A DNA stretch of 64,000 bases from Cytobacillus luteolus (GCF_017873715.1 NZ_JAGGKM010000001.1:124001-188000); one strand, 5' to 3'. Positions 17,956-27,614 are shown, numbered from the stretch's first letter. Notes: a model not told the origin generated them from the sequence alone. Translations and numbers: made by a program.

Positions 17956-18725
17956 AAGCAATCATAGTTGATGATGAAAAACATGTTCGAGAGGGTTTGA
18001 TGTTATTGGCCAATTGGGATGAGTTTGGAATTACAACCATTCTTGAGGCGCAAGATGGTGATGAAGCTATGAATCTCATTTCGGAGCATAACCCTGAGAT
18101 TATTTTTACAGATATGAGAATGCCTAAAGTGGATGGTATCTCTCTGTTAAAGTGGCTTCACTCTGCTAACCTTTCTAGTAAAACGATTGTTGTAAGTGGA
18201 CATGATGATTTCGAATATATGAGGAATGCGATTTATTATAATAGTTTTGATTATATCTTAAAGCCAATTGATCCAGAGCTCTTAAACGAAGCTCTTGAGA
18301 GAGCGGTAAATGAATGGAAGAAGGAAACCTCTTTTCTTGGAGATGCTGAAGAAATTGTAGTAGACTCTAAGGGTGAGGAAGAAGAAACGAGCATGAAGAA
18401 AATTGGGGAATACTTAAAGAAAAACTATCAATACGAAATTAATCTACAGGAGATTGCTGATTGTTTTTACTTAAGTAGAGAATATATTTCGAGACGATTT
18501 AAGCAGGAATTCAATGAGACGATTACGGATTACCTAACACGAATTCGAATGGAAAAAGCGAAGGAAATGCTCAAGAATCAACAGCTCAAAATTTATGAAA
18601 TTGCGTATCAAGTAGGGTATCAAAATGAAAAATACTTTAGTAAAGTGTTTAAGAAATTTGTAGGGTGTACTCCGAACGAATATCGGAGCTCTACACTAAC
18701 ATCAGGGAGGGTAAACCATGGTTAA
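17952..18725 (+). CDS. YesN-type response regulator with AraC domain
   Basis: A 257-residue regulator. The receiver domain spans residues 1-120, with the acidic pair DDE near the start, phosphorylated D54 ([11 protein letters not shown]) and K104-type lysine in YILKPID. Two AraC helix-turn-helix motifs follow at about 150-250, the second with [19 protein letters not shown]. It should activate the neighbouring transport and catabolic genes when phosphorylated by the 16177 kinase. The start overlaps the kinase stop by four bases, and its own stop overlaps the ThuA start by eight, so translation is coupled along the operon. Confidence 0.92.
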   Translation: MKAIIVDDEKHVREGLMLLANWDEFGITTILEAQDGDEAMNLISEHNPEIIFTDMRMPKVDGISLLKWLHSANLSSKTIVVSGHDDFEYMRNAIYYNSFDYILKPIDPELLNEALERAVNEWKKETSFLGDAEEIVVDSKGEEEETSMKKIGEYLKKNYQYEINLQEIADCFYLSREYISRRFKQEFNETITDYLTRIRMEKAKEMLKNQQLKIYEIAYQVGYQNEKYFSKVFKKFVGCTPNEYRSSTLTSGRVNHG

Positions 18726-19443
18726 AGTTACAGTATGGAATGAAAATCGTCATGAACAAAAGGATCAAGAAGTTAGAGATGTTTATCCAGAAGGTATTCA
18801 TGGCGCAATTGCGGCATTTTTAGAGAATGAAGACTTTGAAGTAAGAACAGCTACACTTGATGAAGCTGAGCACGGTCTAACAGAGGAAGTTCTAAATTCA
18901 ACAGATGTGCTACTTTGGTGGGGACATATCGCCCATGAAGAGGTACAAGATGAGATCGTAGAGAGAGTAAAACAACGAGTACTTGATGGAATGGGATTGA
19001 TTGTTCTACACTCAGGGCATTTTTCAAAGATCTTTAAAACATTAATGGGTACCTCTTGTGACTTAAAATGGAGAGAAGCGAATGAGAAGGAACGCATTTG
19101 GATAGTGGACCCAAGTCATCCAATTGTAGAAGGCTTAGGAGAGTATATTGAGCTTGAGCGAGAGGAAATGTATGGTGAGCACTTTGATATTCCTGCTCCA
19201 GATGAGTTAGTGATGGTCAGCTGGTTCCAAGGCGGAGAAGTGTTCCGAAGTGGCTGCACATACCGTCGCGGAAATGGTAAAGTATTTTACTTCAGACCAG
19301 GACATGAAACATATCCAACATATTATAATGTTGAAGTTCAAAAGGTCATTTCTAATGCTGTGAAATGGGCAAAGCCTACAAATAATACGAAGCCGGTTTA
19401 TGGAAACGCGAAGCCACTTGAAAAACTAGATGGTATGAACTAA
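18718..19443 (+). CDS. ThuA-like protein (trehalose-utilisation family)
   Basis: A 241-residue ThuA-domain protein with a class I glutamine-amidotransferase-like fold: [10 protein letters not shown] at the N-terminus, [23 protein letters not shown] and a C-terminal [21 protein letters not shown]. In Sinorhizobium, ThuA acts with the Gfo/Idh protein ThuB in converting disaccharides to 3-keto forms. Two Gfo/Idh genes follow here, which supports a keto-sugar pathway; the exact reaction is inferred. The classical nucleophilic Cys of amidotransferases is not apparent. GGGAGGGTAAACC overlaps the end of the regulator gene as ribosome binding site. Confidence 0.85.
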   Translation: MVKVTVWNENRHEQKDQEVRDVYPEGIHGAIAAFLENEDFEVRTATLDEAEHGLTEEVLNSTDVLLWWGHIAHEEVQDEIVERVKQRVLDGMGLIVLHSGHFSKIFKTLMGTSCDLKWREANEKERIWIVDPSHPIVEGLGEYIELEREEMYGEHFDIPAPDELVMVSWFQGGEVFRSGCTYRRGNGKVFYFRPGHETYPTYYNVEVQKVISNAVKWAKPTNNTKPVYGNAKPLEKLDGMN

Positions 19444-19457
19444 GGGAGGTTTTCTAG

Positions 19458-20483
19458 ATGGAAAAAATTAAAATTGGTGTCATTGGCTGTGGAAGTATTG
19501 CAAAGCACCGTCACTTACCAGAGTATGCGACAAACGAATTAGTTGAAATTGTAGCAGTTTGCGATATTGTTGCCCAAAGAGCTGAAGAACTAGCCAATAC
19601 ATATCAAGCACGTGCTTATACGGATTATAACGAGTTATTGGCGAGTGAGGACGTGGATGCGGTTAGTGTATGCACACCTAACTATCTACATGCCCCGATT
19701 TCGATTGCTGCACTGCAGGCAGGCAAGCATGTATTATGTGAAAAGCCAATGGCTACTTCTCGTGAAGAAGCGGAGGCAATGATTGCGGCTGGCGAAGCAA
19801 GCGGTAAAAAGTTAATGATTGCACATAACCAACGTTTTGTTCCTTCACATCAAAAAGCAAAAGCACTCATCCAAAGTGGAGAGTTAGGCAAAATTTATAG
19901 CTTCCGTTCAGCATTTGGACATGGTGGTCCAGAGGGCTGGAGTGCAGATGGTAAGGATAGCTGGTTCTTTAGAAAAAGTGAGGCATTCATTGGTGCCATG
20001 GGTGATTTAGGTGTACATAAGACAGACCTACTTCGTTTCTTACTAGGAGAAGAGTTTGTTGAGGTTGGTGCTTTTGTTGAAACAAGTGCCAAAGAAAATT
20101 CAGATGTAGATGATACAGCTGTATGTGTTTTAAAAACAGAAAGTGGAGTTGTTGGTACATTGGCGGCAAGCTGGTCTTATGTGTCAAAGGAAGACAATTC
20201 AACGATTATTTATGCTGAAAATGCAATTCTTCGCTTAGAAGATGATCCAACCTACTCACTAATTGTTCAATATAAAAATGGTGAGGTTGTCAAATACGAG
20301 CTTGGTGGGATTCAAACAAATGACGAAGGCGGACAAAAGAGCTCAAAAGTGATTGAACATTTTGTACAAGCGATTGCACATGATGAACAACCATTAGTAA
20401 CTGGAGAAGAAGGAATGAAATCCCTTCAAGTCGTGCTATCTGCATTAGACTCTGCAGAAACGAAACAGATTGTCAGAATATAA
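19458..20483 (+). CDS. Gfo/Idh/MocA-family oxidoreductase 1
   Basis: A 341-residue NAD(P)-dependent sugar dehydrogenase. The Rossmann motif GVIGCGSIAKHRH lies at the N-terminus and the family motif CEKPMATS near residue 93. The C-terminal beta-sheet domain has GDLGVHKTDLLRFLLG. It probably oxidises a sugar or sugar derivative, with a Lys of EKP as catalytic residue. ATG 19458 follows GGGAGGTT. It is 14 bases downstream of thuA-like and 14 upstream of the second Gfo/Idh gene. Substrate unknown. Confidence 0.9.
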   Translation: MEKIKIGVIGCGSIAKHRHLPEYATNELVEIVAVCDIVAQRAEELANTYQARAYTDYNELLASEDVDAVSVCTPNYLHAPISIAALQAGKHVLCEKPMATSREEAEAMIAAGEASGKKLMIAHNQRFVPSHQKAKALIQSGELGKIYSFRSAFGHGGPEGWSADGKDSWFFRKSEAFIGAMGDLGVHKTDLLRFLLGEEFVEVGAFVETSAKENSDVDDTAVCVLKTESGVVGTLAASWSYVSKEDNSTIIYAENAILRLEDDPTYSLIVQYKNGEVVKYELGGIQTNDEGGQKSSKVIEHFVQAIAHDEQPLVTGEEGMKSLQVVLSALDSAETKQIVRI

Positions 20484-20497
20484 CGAGGTATAACAAC

Positions 20498-21538
20498 ATG
20501 ACTAAATTACGAGTAGGTTTTATCGGTGTGGGTGGGATTGCGCAAAGTCGCCATATACCAGCCTTTATAAAGCTATCAGATAAAGTAACAATAGTTGGTG
20601 TCAGTGATGTTAATGAGGAAACCGCGAAAAGGGTTGCCTCAGAAAATCATATTCCCAATGTCTATGCAGATTATCGTGACATGTTTAAAGATGTTGATGC
20701 AGTTACAATCTGTACACCCAATAAATTTCATGCAGAAATTACGGTTGCAGCCCTAGAGGCTGGCGTACATGTGTTGTGTGAAAAGCCAATGGCAATGACA
20801 ACGGCAGAATGTGAAGCAATGCTAGCTGCCTCTGAAAAGTCAGGAAAGGTTTTAGCCATTGCCTACCATTACCGTTTTATGAAGGAGACACAAGCTGCTA
20901 GAAGATTGATTTTAGAAAATGAAATCGGCAGTCCGATGGTGGCTAGAGTTAAGGCATTAAGACGAAGAAAGGTGCCAGGCTGGGGTGTTTTTACAAATAA
21001 AGACCTTCAAGGTGGCGGAAGCTTAATTGATTATGGTTGCCATTTCCTTGACTTGTCGATGTGGTTATTAGGTCAGCCTGCTCCAATCCAAGTAACAGGC
21101 ACAACGTACAATCGCCTAAGTAAGATGCCTGATCAAATCAATCAATGGGGCAGCTTTAAACACGAAACCTTTGAAGTTGATGATCATGTGACGGCATATA
21201 TCAAGTTTGAAAACGGCGCTTCGATGTTATTTGAAACGTCGTGGTCAGCTAACATTAAAGACGATGAAGAAAGTGTCAGTATTTCAGGTGAAACGGGCGG
21301 AATTGATTTATTTCCGTTAGAAGTGAATCAGGCGAAGAATGGCATGCTATTATCTAGCAAAGCAGACTGGATTCCTGGTGAAGAAGACCCTGGTTTGCCA
21401 CAAGCACTTAATTTTGTAAACAGCTGTTTAGGATTAGAAGAGCTTGTCGTAAAGCCTCATGAAGCGTTGCAAGTAACGAAATTGATTGATGCCATTTATA
21501 AAAGCAGTGAAACAGGAGAAAGTATCCGAATCTACTAG
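20498..21538 (+). CDS. Gfo/Idh/MocA-family oxidoreductase 2
   Basis: A 346-residue paralogue of the previous gene. It carries GFIGVGGIAQSRHIPAF, CEKPMAMT and DYGCHFLDLSMWLLGQP. Sequence divergence from oxidoreductase 1 indicates different substrates or a sequential oxidation-reduction pair. Such pairs often oxidise a sugar at C3 and later reduce the keto product. ATG 20498 follows ACGAGG, a weaker site. It lies 12 bases before the isomerase gene. Confidence 0.9.
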   Translation: MTKLRVGFIGVGGIAQSRHIPAFIKLSDKVTIVGVSDVNEETAKRVASENHIPNVYADYRDMFKDVDAVTICTPNKFHAEITVAALEAGVHVLCEKPMAMTTAECEAMLAASEKSGKVLAIAYHYRFMKETQAARRLILENEIGSPMVARVKALRRRKVPGWGVFTNKDLQGGGSLIDYGCHFLDLSMWLLGQPAPIQVTGTTYNRLSKMPDQINQWGSFKHETFEVDDHVTAYIKFENGASMLFETSWSANIKDDEESVSISGETGGIDLFPLEVNQAKNGMLLSSKADWIPGEEDPGLPQALNFVNSCLGLEELVVKPHEALQVTKLIDAIYKSSETGESIRIY

Positions 21539-21550
21539 GAGGTTACTCTG

Positions 21551-22519
21551 ATGAAACTAGGTGTGTTTACAGTATTATTTTCACAAAAGAACTTCATTGA
21601 AATGCTAGATTATGTGAAGGCAGCAGGACTCGATGCAGTTGAGATTGGAACGGGTGGCTATCCTGGAGATGCTCATTGCAAGCTAGATGAGTTACTCGAA
21701 AACGAGGGTGCTCGTAAGGAGTATCTAGAGCAGGTGACTTCAAGAGGGTTAACGATTAGTGCATTCAGTTGCCATGGAAACCCGATTTCTCCAGACAAAG
21801 CGTTTGCTGAAGAGTCAAACCAAGTACTTTTAAAAACAATAGAATTAGCAAGCTTATTGAACGTACCGGTTGTTAATTGTTTTTCAGGAACAGCAGGAGA
21901 CCATGAAGGTGCAAAATATCCAAACTGGCCAGTGGCTCCATGGCCAAATGAGTTTGGCGATATTTTAAAATGGCAATGGGAAGAAAAGCTTATTCCGTAT
22001 TGGAAAGAAGTAGGGCAATATGCGAAGGATCATAATGTGAAAATTGGCCTTGAGCTTCACGGTGGATTTTTAGTACATACACCATATACAATGCTCAAAC
22101 TTAGAGAAGAAACATGTGATGCGATTGGTGCAAACCTTGATCCGAGTCATTTATGGTGGCAAGGAATTGACCCTGTAGCTGCTATTAAGATTCTAGGCAA
22201 AGCGGGTGCCATCCATCATTTCCATGCCAAGGATACATACATTGATCAAGACAATGTGAATATGTACGGTTTAACTGACATGCAACCATACGGAAATGTT
22301 CAAACACGAGCATGGTCGTTCCGTTCTGTAGGTTGTGGTCATAGCCTGCAGGAATGGTCCGATATGATGAGTGCGTTACGTACATTTGGTTATGATTATG
22401 TGGTTAGCATTGAACACGAAGATCCAATCATGTCGATTGAAGAAGGCTTTATGCGAGCAGTGAATAACTTGAAATCGATTATTATAAAAGATCAGCCAAC
22501 CGATATGTGGTGGGCATAA
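21551..22519 (+). CDS. TIM-barrel sugar isomerase/epimerase (AP-endonuclease 2 fold)
   Basis: A 322-residue member of the xylose-isomerase-like/IolE superfamily. Likely divalent-metal ligands are Glu in GLELHGGF, Asp in NLDPSHLWW, His in HFHAKD and Glu in SIEHED. It starts at ATG 21551 behind AGGAGG and is the last gene of the operon. In keto-sugar and C-glycoside pathways, relatives of this fold isomerise or cleave the keto intermediate made by Gfo/Idh enzymes. That fits the context but is inference. Confidence 0.88.
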   Translation: MKLGVFTVLFSQKNFIEMLDYVKAAGLDAVEIGTGGYPGDAHCKLDELLENEGARKEYLEQVTSRGLTISAFSCHGNPISPDKAFAEESNQVLLKTIELASLLNVPVVNCFSGTAGDHEGAKYPNWPVAPWPNEFGDILKWQWEEKLIPYWKEVGQYAKDHNVKIGLELHGGFLVHTPYTMLKLREETCDAIGANLDPSHLWWQGIDPVAAIKILGKAGAIHHFHAKDTYIDQDNVNMYGLTDMQPYGNVQTRAWSFRSVGCGHSLQEWSDMMSALRTFGYDYVVSIEHEDPIMSIEEGFMRAVNNLKSIIIKDQPTDMWWA

Positions 22520-22527
22520 CAAAAGGG

Positions 22528-22551
22528 GGAAGAGGGAGCTCTTCCTTGTTC
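22528..22551 (+). terminator. Weak terminator at the end of the sugar operon
   Basis: GGAAGAG (22528-22534) pairs with CTCTTCC (22539-22545), followed only by TTGTTC. The lack of a long T-run makes it a weak stop. Confidence 0.4.
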
Positions 22552-22561
22552 ACATAGGTCA

Positions 22562-22602
22562 TAAAAAAATAGCTTGTCGTGAGATAACCCTCTCGACAAG
22601 CT
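22562..22602 (-). terminator. Terminator of the ger operon
   Basis: AGCTTGTCG-T-GAGA pairs with TCTCGACAAGCT with a one-base bulge. On the minus strand it is followed by ATTTTTTTAT. It lies 20 bases after the gerC-type stop. Confidence 0.8.
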
Positions 22603-22621
22603 AGATAGAGATAAAACTATT

Positions 22622-23743
22622 TTACATTTCCTTCCTTAGCAATCCAGTTCCCTGTAAAGTGATTTTTACATTTACGTCAAACTCAACTTCAGGATACATA
22701 CTAACCCATTCTTCCCAATCATCTTCATTAAAATGAGTAGCACGATAACGTAGACCAAAACCAATTGGATCAACTTCTTTCTTTTGGAATTTGGTCAAAA
22801 GTTGAACTACCTTTTCTTGAAATTGCTTTTCTCCTTTTTCCTTATAATCATTTAAGTTTATGTTATCTAAATCTACCATTACTTCCTCGAGAATACCCTC
22901 CAGGGTGATATCAACCCTAACTTTGTTCTCGCCAGTTGACTCCGAAACAATCTCGAAGTTGGTTTCTGCTTCATCTACTGCGATGAAAAATGAATCCTTG
23001 TCTTCGTTCTCTTTAACTTGTAAATTGCTGTTCTGTGTGCGATTTAGAAGAATATTAAGGAGTTTGGTTTCTTCCGATTCTAAGGTCATTATTAGCTTTT
23101 CATTATTAAATACTGCAGCCTTATTAATCTGAAAATACATATCTTCCTTCACTTCTAATATTGGTAATATGGGATCTAAACCATTCTCAGTAATCCGCTT
23201 TCTAAAATCAAACAAATACTCACTAACAATGTAATCTGATTCGGTTCCAGTCAGTCCAAAAGACATAAACAAAGCGTTAGATGGTAATCGCTCTACCTTC
23301 CGATCTAACTTAAGGATAGCTTCTGCGCTTGGTTTGCCAATTCCAACCCAAGCAACCTTTTGAATGTCACGCCGCCGCATAAACCAATCCAAGAGCTCTC
23401 CGACATCTTCCTGTAAGATCTCTTCATTTAGAATAATGGCTTTGGCATGACTAAAATCAAGCTCCTTATCGACCTTTGTTTTTATCATTCGAACAGCATC
23501 TGTTATTGATTTGCTTTCATGTTCTGAGACAATGAACTCTGGATCTCCGGCCTTAAAATCGGAAGCGGGTATGGCGATTTTTAACAATATCTTAAATTTA
23601 TTCTCTTTACTTTCAGCCGGATCAATTCCAATTGTGACTACATATGATCTTTTATCAATATCTTTATAGCCGCATGAAGTTAAAAATAAAAGGATAGCAA
23701 CCAGGAAAAATATCTTGCTCAATGTTTCTAAGAGGCGATTCAT
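22622..23743 (-). CDS. GerC-type germinant receptor lipoprotein
   Basis: A 373-residue Ger(x)C family protein. Its lipoprotein signal peptide ends at LTS-C24, followed by GYKDIDKRSYVVTIGID, the conserved start of the mature family. FSHAKAIILNEE and DWFMRRRDIQKVAWV are further family blocks. It is the C subunit of a GerA/B/C germinant receptor in the spore inner membrane. It overlaps the B-subunit gene by four bases (ATGA). Length is normal. Which nutrient is sensed cannot be told. Confidence 0.93.
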   Translation of the reverse strand: MNRLLETLSKIFFLVAILLFLTSCGYKDIDKRSYVVTIGIDPAESKENKFKILLKIAIPASDFKAGDPEFIVSEHESKSITDAVRMIKTKVDKELDFSHAKAIILNEEILQEDVGELLDWFMRRRDIQKVAWVGIGKPSAEAILKLDRKVERLPSNALFMSFGLTGTESDYIVSEYLFDFRKRITENGLDPILPILEVKEDMYFQINKAAVFNNEKLIMTLESEETKLLNILLNRTQNSNLQVKENEDKDSFFIAVDEAETNFEIVSESTGENKVRVDITLEGILEEVMVDLDNINLNDYKEKGEKQFQEKVVQLLTKFQKKEVDPIGFGLRYRATHFNEDDWEEWVSMYPEVEFDVNVKITLQGTGLLRKEM

Positions 23744-24822
23744 ATTTTTTTCCTCCTCGCTAGGAAAAACATAAAGATGACTAGGAACACTTCACCTGGT
23801 AACCTTACATTTAACCATAACTGCCCAAATGTGAATATTTCCTTTTCCCTGAGGTTCTGTTCTAAGAGTAATACAGCACATAAAAACAAACCCAAGACTA
23901 TCCAGTGAAATATTTGGTTAAATCTTTCATTATCAAGCTTAAACATACTTTTAATAATTTCATAAGCTACATGCCAATGGATAGCAACGCTTATCATAGA
24001 TATACCAACGTACAAAAATATGAATAATGTAAGCACTCGTTCAATTGGTCCAAACTCAATGCTTAAGGTATCAGCCGTAGTGACCCATGGAAAGGTTAAA
24101 TCCCCTACACCGTCTGCCCCCCAAATACCAATAGGAATAAAAAATGTGGTGAATAGGTTGATTGATCCTAATATTGGTACGAACCATAATCTTTTCATTA
24201 TGATTTTCTCTTTAATTACACGTTTAAAAATAATTAAATTAGTATATCCAGAAAAGACAAAGGTTGATGCTGCTAGAACATTCAATGATGGAACTTCCCA
24301 AAAGTGAGTGCCTACCTCTTTTACTGAATCCCAACTTATATAATTATTGGTGTAGGCTTGAAATAGGATTATAGCAATTAAAGGGATATTTGTTATAAAG
24401 ACAATTTCCATCGTATATAGAAGGCTATCTGATTTTAGTCTTACGAGTAATAAGATTATAAAAATGGCAAACACGGATACCATATTGACTCCTGAAATGT
24501 CAGGATTAACGAATCGAATTGTCACATTATTAAAAGCCAAAAGAGAAATAGCTCCAGCGCCAAACCACATTACACTAAAGAACAAAAGGAAAAAGACTCG
24601 AAACCACTTTGGAACAACTTCAAGAATCTCAGGAATCCCTCTATCTTCAAATTTATTAATAGATGCTGTGAAGATAAAAAGTAAGGTACACCCGATGAAA
24701 AAACCCAAAATGATTCCCATTACAGAGCCTTCAAATCGTTCTTGGATTAATATATTTGGTACATATAGAAACACGTTTACTAGCATATTTAAAATAATTA
24801 GATAGTAGAAGTATCGGTTCAA
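23740..24822 (-). CDS. GerB-type germinant receptor permease-like subunit
   Basis: A 360-residue membrane protein with about ten transmembrane helices, of the GerAB/amino-acid permease (APC) family. It has N-terminal YYLIILNMLVNVFLYVPN and central ISWDSVKEVGTHFWEVPSLNVL sequence. In known receptors this subunit binds the germinant. Three bases separate it from the upstream A-subunit gene, and its stop overlaps the C-subunit start, so the three are translated together. Expression in the forespore is expected from the family. Confidence 0.92.
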   Translation of the reverse strand: MNRYFYYLIILNMLVNVFLYVPNILIQERFEGSVMGIILGFFIGCTLLFIFTASINKFEDRGIPEILEVVPKWFRVFFLLFFSVMWFGAGAISLLAFNNVTIRFVNPDISGVNMVSVFAIFIILLLVRLKSDSLLYTMEIVFITNIPLIAIILFQAYTNNYISWDSVKEVGTHFWEVPSLNVLAASTFVFSGYTNLIIFKRVIKEKIIMKRLWFVPILGSINLFTTFFIPIGIWGADGVGDLTFPWVTTADTLSIEFGPIERVLTLFIFLYVGISMISVAIHWHVAYEIIKSMFKLDNERFNQIFHWIVLGLFLCAVLLLEQNLREKEIFTFGQLWLNVRLPGEVFLVIFMFFLARRKKI

Positions 24823-24825
24823 TGG

Positions 24826-26160
24826 TTAACCAACCTCCTTTTTTGAACTATCTGGGATTAAAAAGAGCTTCAGGTAGGGTTGCCCATAGCTTCTAAGGTT
24901 TGTTAAATAACCTATCAAACCTATAATGCCGACAATTAGTCCAATCATTCCAAAAAATATGGTTAAGGTAAGAATAAGATATTTAACGTACCTCATCGCA
25001 AACATCATTGCGTTTATCGGTATAACAAAATTCGAAATAGCGACTGCTGCAACAATGATAATCATTACATTAGAAACGAGGCCAGCCTCAACTGCTGCTT
25101 GTCCTAAAATTAGCCCGCCTACTGTTGTTGCAGTTGAACCAATCGACTTTGGCAAACGAACACTCGCTTCAGTTAACAGTTCCATCATTAACAGCATCAT
25201 AAAAACCTCTAGAAAAGCTGGATAAGGGACACCTAGTCTACTTCCAGCAATACTGAGTGCTAACTGAACACGGAAAAACTCTGGATTAAAAGCAGTCACT
25301 CCAACATAAAAGGCCGGTAATAAAAGACTAATGAAAAGTCCGATATAACGAAGAGTAACGGTAAACTTGCTAATCCAAAAGGATTGGTACACATCTTCCA
25401 TTGATGACATAAAGTCATAGAAAACGGCAGGAGCAATAAGGGAGAAGGGCGTTCCATCAATTAGTATAACAACCTTTCCTTGAGCTAAATTATAGGCAAT
25501 TCGATCTGGCCTCTCCGTAATCATCATGGTTGGAAAAAGGGTTCTTTTTTTCTTCGATAATTTTTTATGTAACTGTCCTGCAGCTTGAAGTGTATCCACA
25601 TCAACCTTAGCTAAGTCTTTTTCTATATCCTCTATCAGCTCTTTTTTTGCAATATTACGATCGTACATAATGGTTACTTTTGTTTCTGATAACCTTCCAA
25701 TCTTTGTTTCCTTTGCTATTAAGGTTGGTTGGGGGTATCGGTAACGAATTAAGTTAATATTAGTTGCAATCGATTCGGTTAAAGCATTTTGGGGACCTTG
25801 GATAACCGTTTCAACAGTTGATTCAGAAATATTGTTAATAAATACTTGCTGAAGTTCTATTAAATAGATTTTTGAATTAACAAAAAGGCCAACTGAACCC
25901 CTCATTAAATGACTCAATATAACCTCTTGTTGTTGTTCTTCCTTTTTATTAGCTAAAGATTCAAGGTAGACATCAAACTCTTTTTCATCCATTTCATAGA
26001 AGGGCTTAAGTAAAGTTTGTTGTAGCTTTTTCTCATCACATAAGCTATTAATATAAATAATTTTGGCAGCGTTATTTATTGTCTTTACTTCTTGAAATAC
26101 AATATCCTGTGAAGGTCCTAACTGCTCCAAAAGCCACTGTTGTATTTCTTGTGTAGACAC
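24826..26160 (-). CDS. GerA-type germinant receptor subunit
   Basis: A 444-residue GerAA/GerBA/GerKA-family protein, somewhat shorter than the common 480-500 residues. Residues 1-250 form the cytosolic domain, including YIRYRYP-like IRYRYPQPT and IMYDRNIA. Conserved GKVVILIDGTPFSLIAPA, FSISLLLPAFYV-type LFISLLLPAFYV and RLGVPYPAFLEVFMM blocks follow, then about five transmembrane helices. It is the first gene of a complete A-B-C receptor operon. The shorter N-terminus is within family variation. ATG 26160 is preceded by GGTGGTGGAG. Confidence 0.92.
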   Translation of the reverse strand: MSTQEIQQWLLEQLGPSQDIVFQEVKTINNAAKIIYINSLCDEKKLQQTLLKPFYEMDEKEFDVYLESLANKKEEQQQEVILSHLMRGSVGLFVNSKIYLIELQQVFINNISESTVETVIQGPQNALTESIATNINLIRYRYPQPTLIAKETKIGRLSETKVTIMYDRNIAKKELIEDIEKDLAKVDVDTLQAAGQLHKKLSKKKRTLFPTMMITERPDRIAYNLAQGKVVILIDGTPFSLIAPAVFYDFMSSMEDVYQSFWISKFTVTLRYIGLFISLLLPAFYVGVTAFNPEFFRVQLALSIAGSRLGVPYPAFLEVFMMLLMMELLTEASVRLPKSIGSTATTVGGLILGQAAVEAGLVSNVMIIIVAAVAISNFVIPINAMMFAMRYVKYLILTLTIFFGMIGLIVGIIGLIGYLTNLRSYGQPYLKLFLIPDSSKKEVG

Positions 26161-26315
26161 TTCTCCACCACCCTCTCACCTTAAAACTACGTATTATCTT
26201 TGTCTCCATTTAGGACTAAGAGTATACAGTTTATTACAACCTAATATCCTTATTGCTATCATTCACTTGGGCTGATACCATAAATGAAAAGGGTTAAGCG
26301 GTAGGGGGAGAAATT

Positions 26316-26906
26316 GTGAGGGAAATTGTAAATAAGGCTTTTCGATATTTAGTATTCGTTTTTTTATTTGTTGTCTTTGTAAAATTTGATTATCTTATTG
26401 ATTTTCTTTACTTAAATGAAATGATGCTTTATATGGTTTATATTTTAGTGCTGATTGCGCTACTATCCTTTGTAAGATGGTTGGATAGATGGATGGGTAC
26501 TGTACACTATAAGTTTCCTATTCAACTAATTACTTGCTTTCTACTAATCTTGTTCTTAATCCATGAAATGTTTACACCATATTTCTACACGGATCATTCC
26601 TTAAAGGAAACTGGACTTGAAAAGATTGAAATGTATCATGAATTATCGAATGAGGAACTTAGTGTCGTAGAGCGAGCTAAACTTGCTGAAGACGCATTTA
26701 TAAAGATACAGGCCCATGCCTATTCAGTCGGGCAATATCCTGTTGATCTAGTAGAGAAGATTGAAGTAATTGACTTGAAGAGGAACTATTATCAATACGA
26801 GTTGACAGTAAAAGGTGAACATAACGGAATTGAAAAAAGATATACATACACATTTGAAAAAGAGGGCTTTGTGTTTAAAATAAGTGGTTTTGCTGTTGGA
26901 AACTAA
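26316..26906 (+). CDS. Membrane-anchored hypothetical protein, 196 aa
   Basis: GTG 26316 follows AGGGGGAG. Three hydrophobic segments lie at about residues 10-33, 37-55 and 68-85. A soluble C-terminal domain of about 110 residues follows, with an acidic helical part (NEELSVVERAKLAEDAF) and beta strands (YYQYELTVKGEH, YTYTFEKEGFVF). It is divergent from the ger operon. I do not recognise the family. A bidirectional terminator follows 10 bases after the stop. Confidence 0.6.
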   Translation: MREIVNKAFRYLVFVFLFVVFVKFDYLIDFLYLNEMMLYMVYILVLIALLSFVRWLDRWMGTVHYKFPIQLITCFLLILFLIHEMFTPYFYTDHSLKETGLEKIEMYHELSNEELSVVERAKLAEDAFIKIQAHAYSVGQYPVDLVEKIEVIDLKRNYYQYELTVKGEHNGIEKRYTYTFEKEGFVFKISGFAVGN

Positions 26907-26916
26907 TAGGAGGGAA

Positions 26917-26960
26917 AAAGTACATTACAAGACTTTACTATGTAATGTACTTTTGTTTTG
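26917..26960. terminator. Bidirectional terminator between convergent genes
   Basis: AAAAGTACATTAC pairs with GTAATGTACTTTT. T-rich flanks lie on both strands (TTTTGTTTTG on plus, CTTTTTCCC on minus). Confidence 0.8.
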
Positions 26961-26967
26961 TGAAATT

Positions 26968-27207
26968 TTAGCGCTTACTACCGGCATCTGTTCCTTTTAA
27001 ATAACTGTCACCAGGCCTGTTTTGAAGCTCCTGATTGATATTGTTAGTTCGTGATCCTTGATCGAAATTGTTATTTAGCTCTTGATTTCCTTGACGTTGG
27101 ACTTTTGTGTTTTCATCATTTTGTATCTGGAAGTCACCTGCCGCGCAGCCTCCAAGTGCAATAACTAATAACGTACCAACAAGTAAAGATAAAAATGCTC
27201 TTTTCAT
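26968..27207 (-). CDS. Small lipoprotein, 79 aa
   Basis: The signal peptide ends in ALGG-C21, so the protein is lipid-anchored. The mature part is short, very polar and rich in Asn and Gln (NQELNNNFDQGSRTNNINQEL), with a basic end (TDAGSKR). It looks disordered. Small Asn/Gln-rich lipoproteins of this type occur in Bacillus and some are spore-associated, but I cannot name this one. ATG 27207 has a modest GGGAGTG site upstream. Confidence 0.65.
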   Translation of the reverse strand: MKRAFLSLLVGTLLVIALGGCAAGDFQIQNDENTKVQRQGNQELNNNFDQGSRTNNINQELQNRPGDSYLKGTDAGSKR

Positions 27208-27415
27208 AATTTCACTCCCAAAGTTTAACGTTTGCTTTTATATTTAGCCTATATGGGGAAAACTATGTATAAATCATGTGGTGACACGATACTGATAGAT
27301 GAGAGGAATGTTGTTTTTTTAAAAAAAATATCTGAAAGAGTGTTGCAATCTTCGACATGATTCGATATAATAATTATTGTTCACTTCTTAAGTTAAAGGA
27401 AATTGATTTTTGGGG

Positions 27416-27444
27416 TTGAAATTATAAAGAGAGATTGTTATAAT
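27416..27444 (+). promoter_or_regulatory. SigA promoter of tRNA-Gly
   Basis: TTGAAA (27416-27421) and TATAAT (27439-27444) are separated by exactly 17 bases, ending 16 bases before the tRNA. Confidence 0.85.
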
Positions 27445-27460
27445 TTTCACATAATTAAAT

Positions 27461-27534
27461 GCGGGTGTAGTTTAATGGTAAAACCTCAGCCTTCCAAGCT
27501 GATGTCGTGAGTTCGATTCTCATCACCCGCTCCA
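27461..27534 (+). tRNA. tRNA-Gly (anticodon UCC)
   Basis: A full cloverleaf: acceptor GCGGGTG pairs with CACCCGC, the D-loop has AATGGTAAAA, the anticodon arm is CAGCC-TTCCAAG-CTG with anticodon TCC, and the T-loop is GTTCGATTC. The 3' CCA is encoded. It stands alone with its own promoter and terminator. Confidence 0.97.
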
Positions 27535-27546
27535 TACATAGGTATC

Positions 27547-27590
27547 AACGCAGTGTTTCGTTTCGAAGAAAACGAGGCATTGCGTTTTTT
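27547..27590 (+). terminator. Terminator of tRNA-Gly
   Basis: AACGCAGTGTTTCGTTT pairs with AAACGAGGCATTGCGTT using G-T pairs, followed by TTTTTTC. Confidence 0.85.
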
Positions 27591-27614
27591 CATGCCTCGA
27601 GATGTATGGACCAC

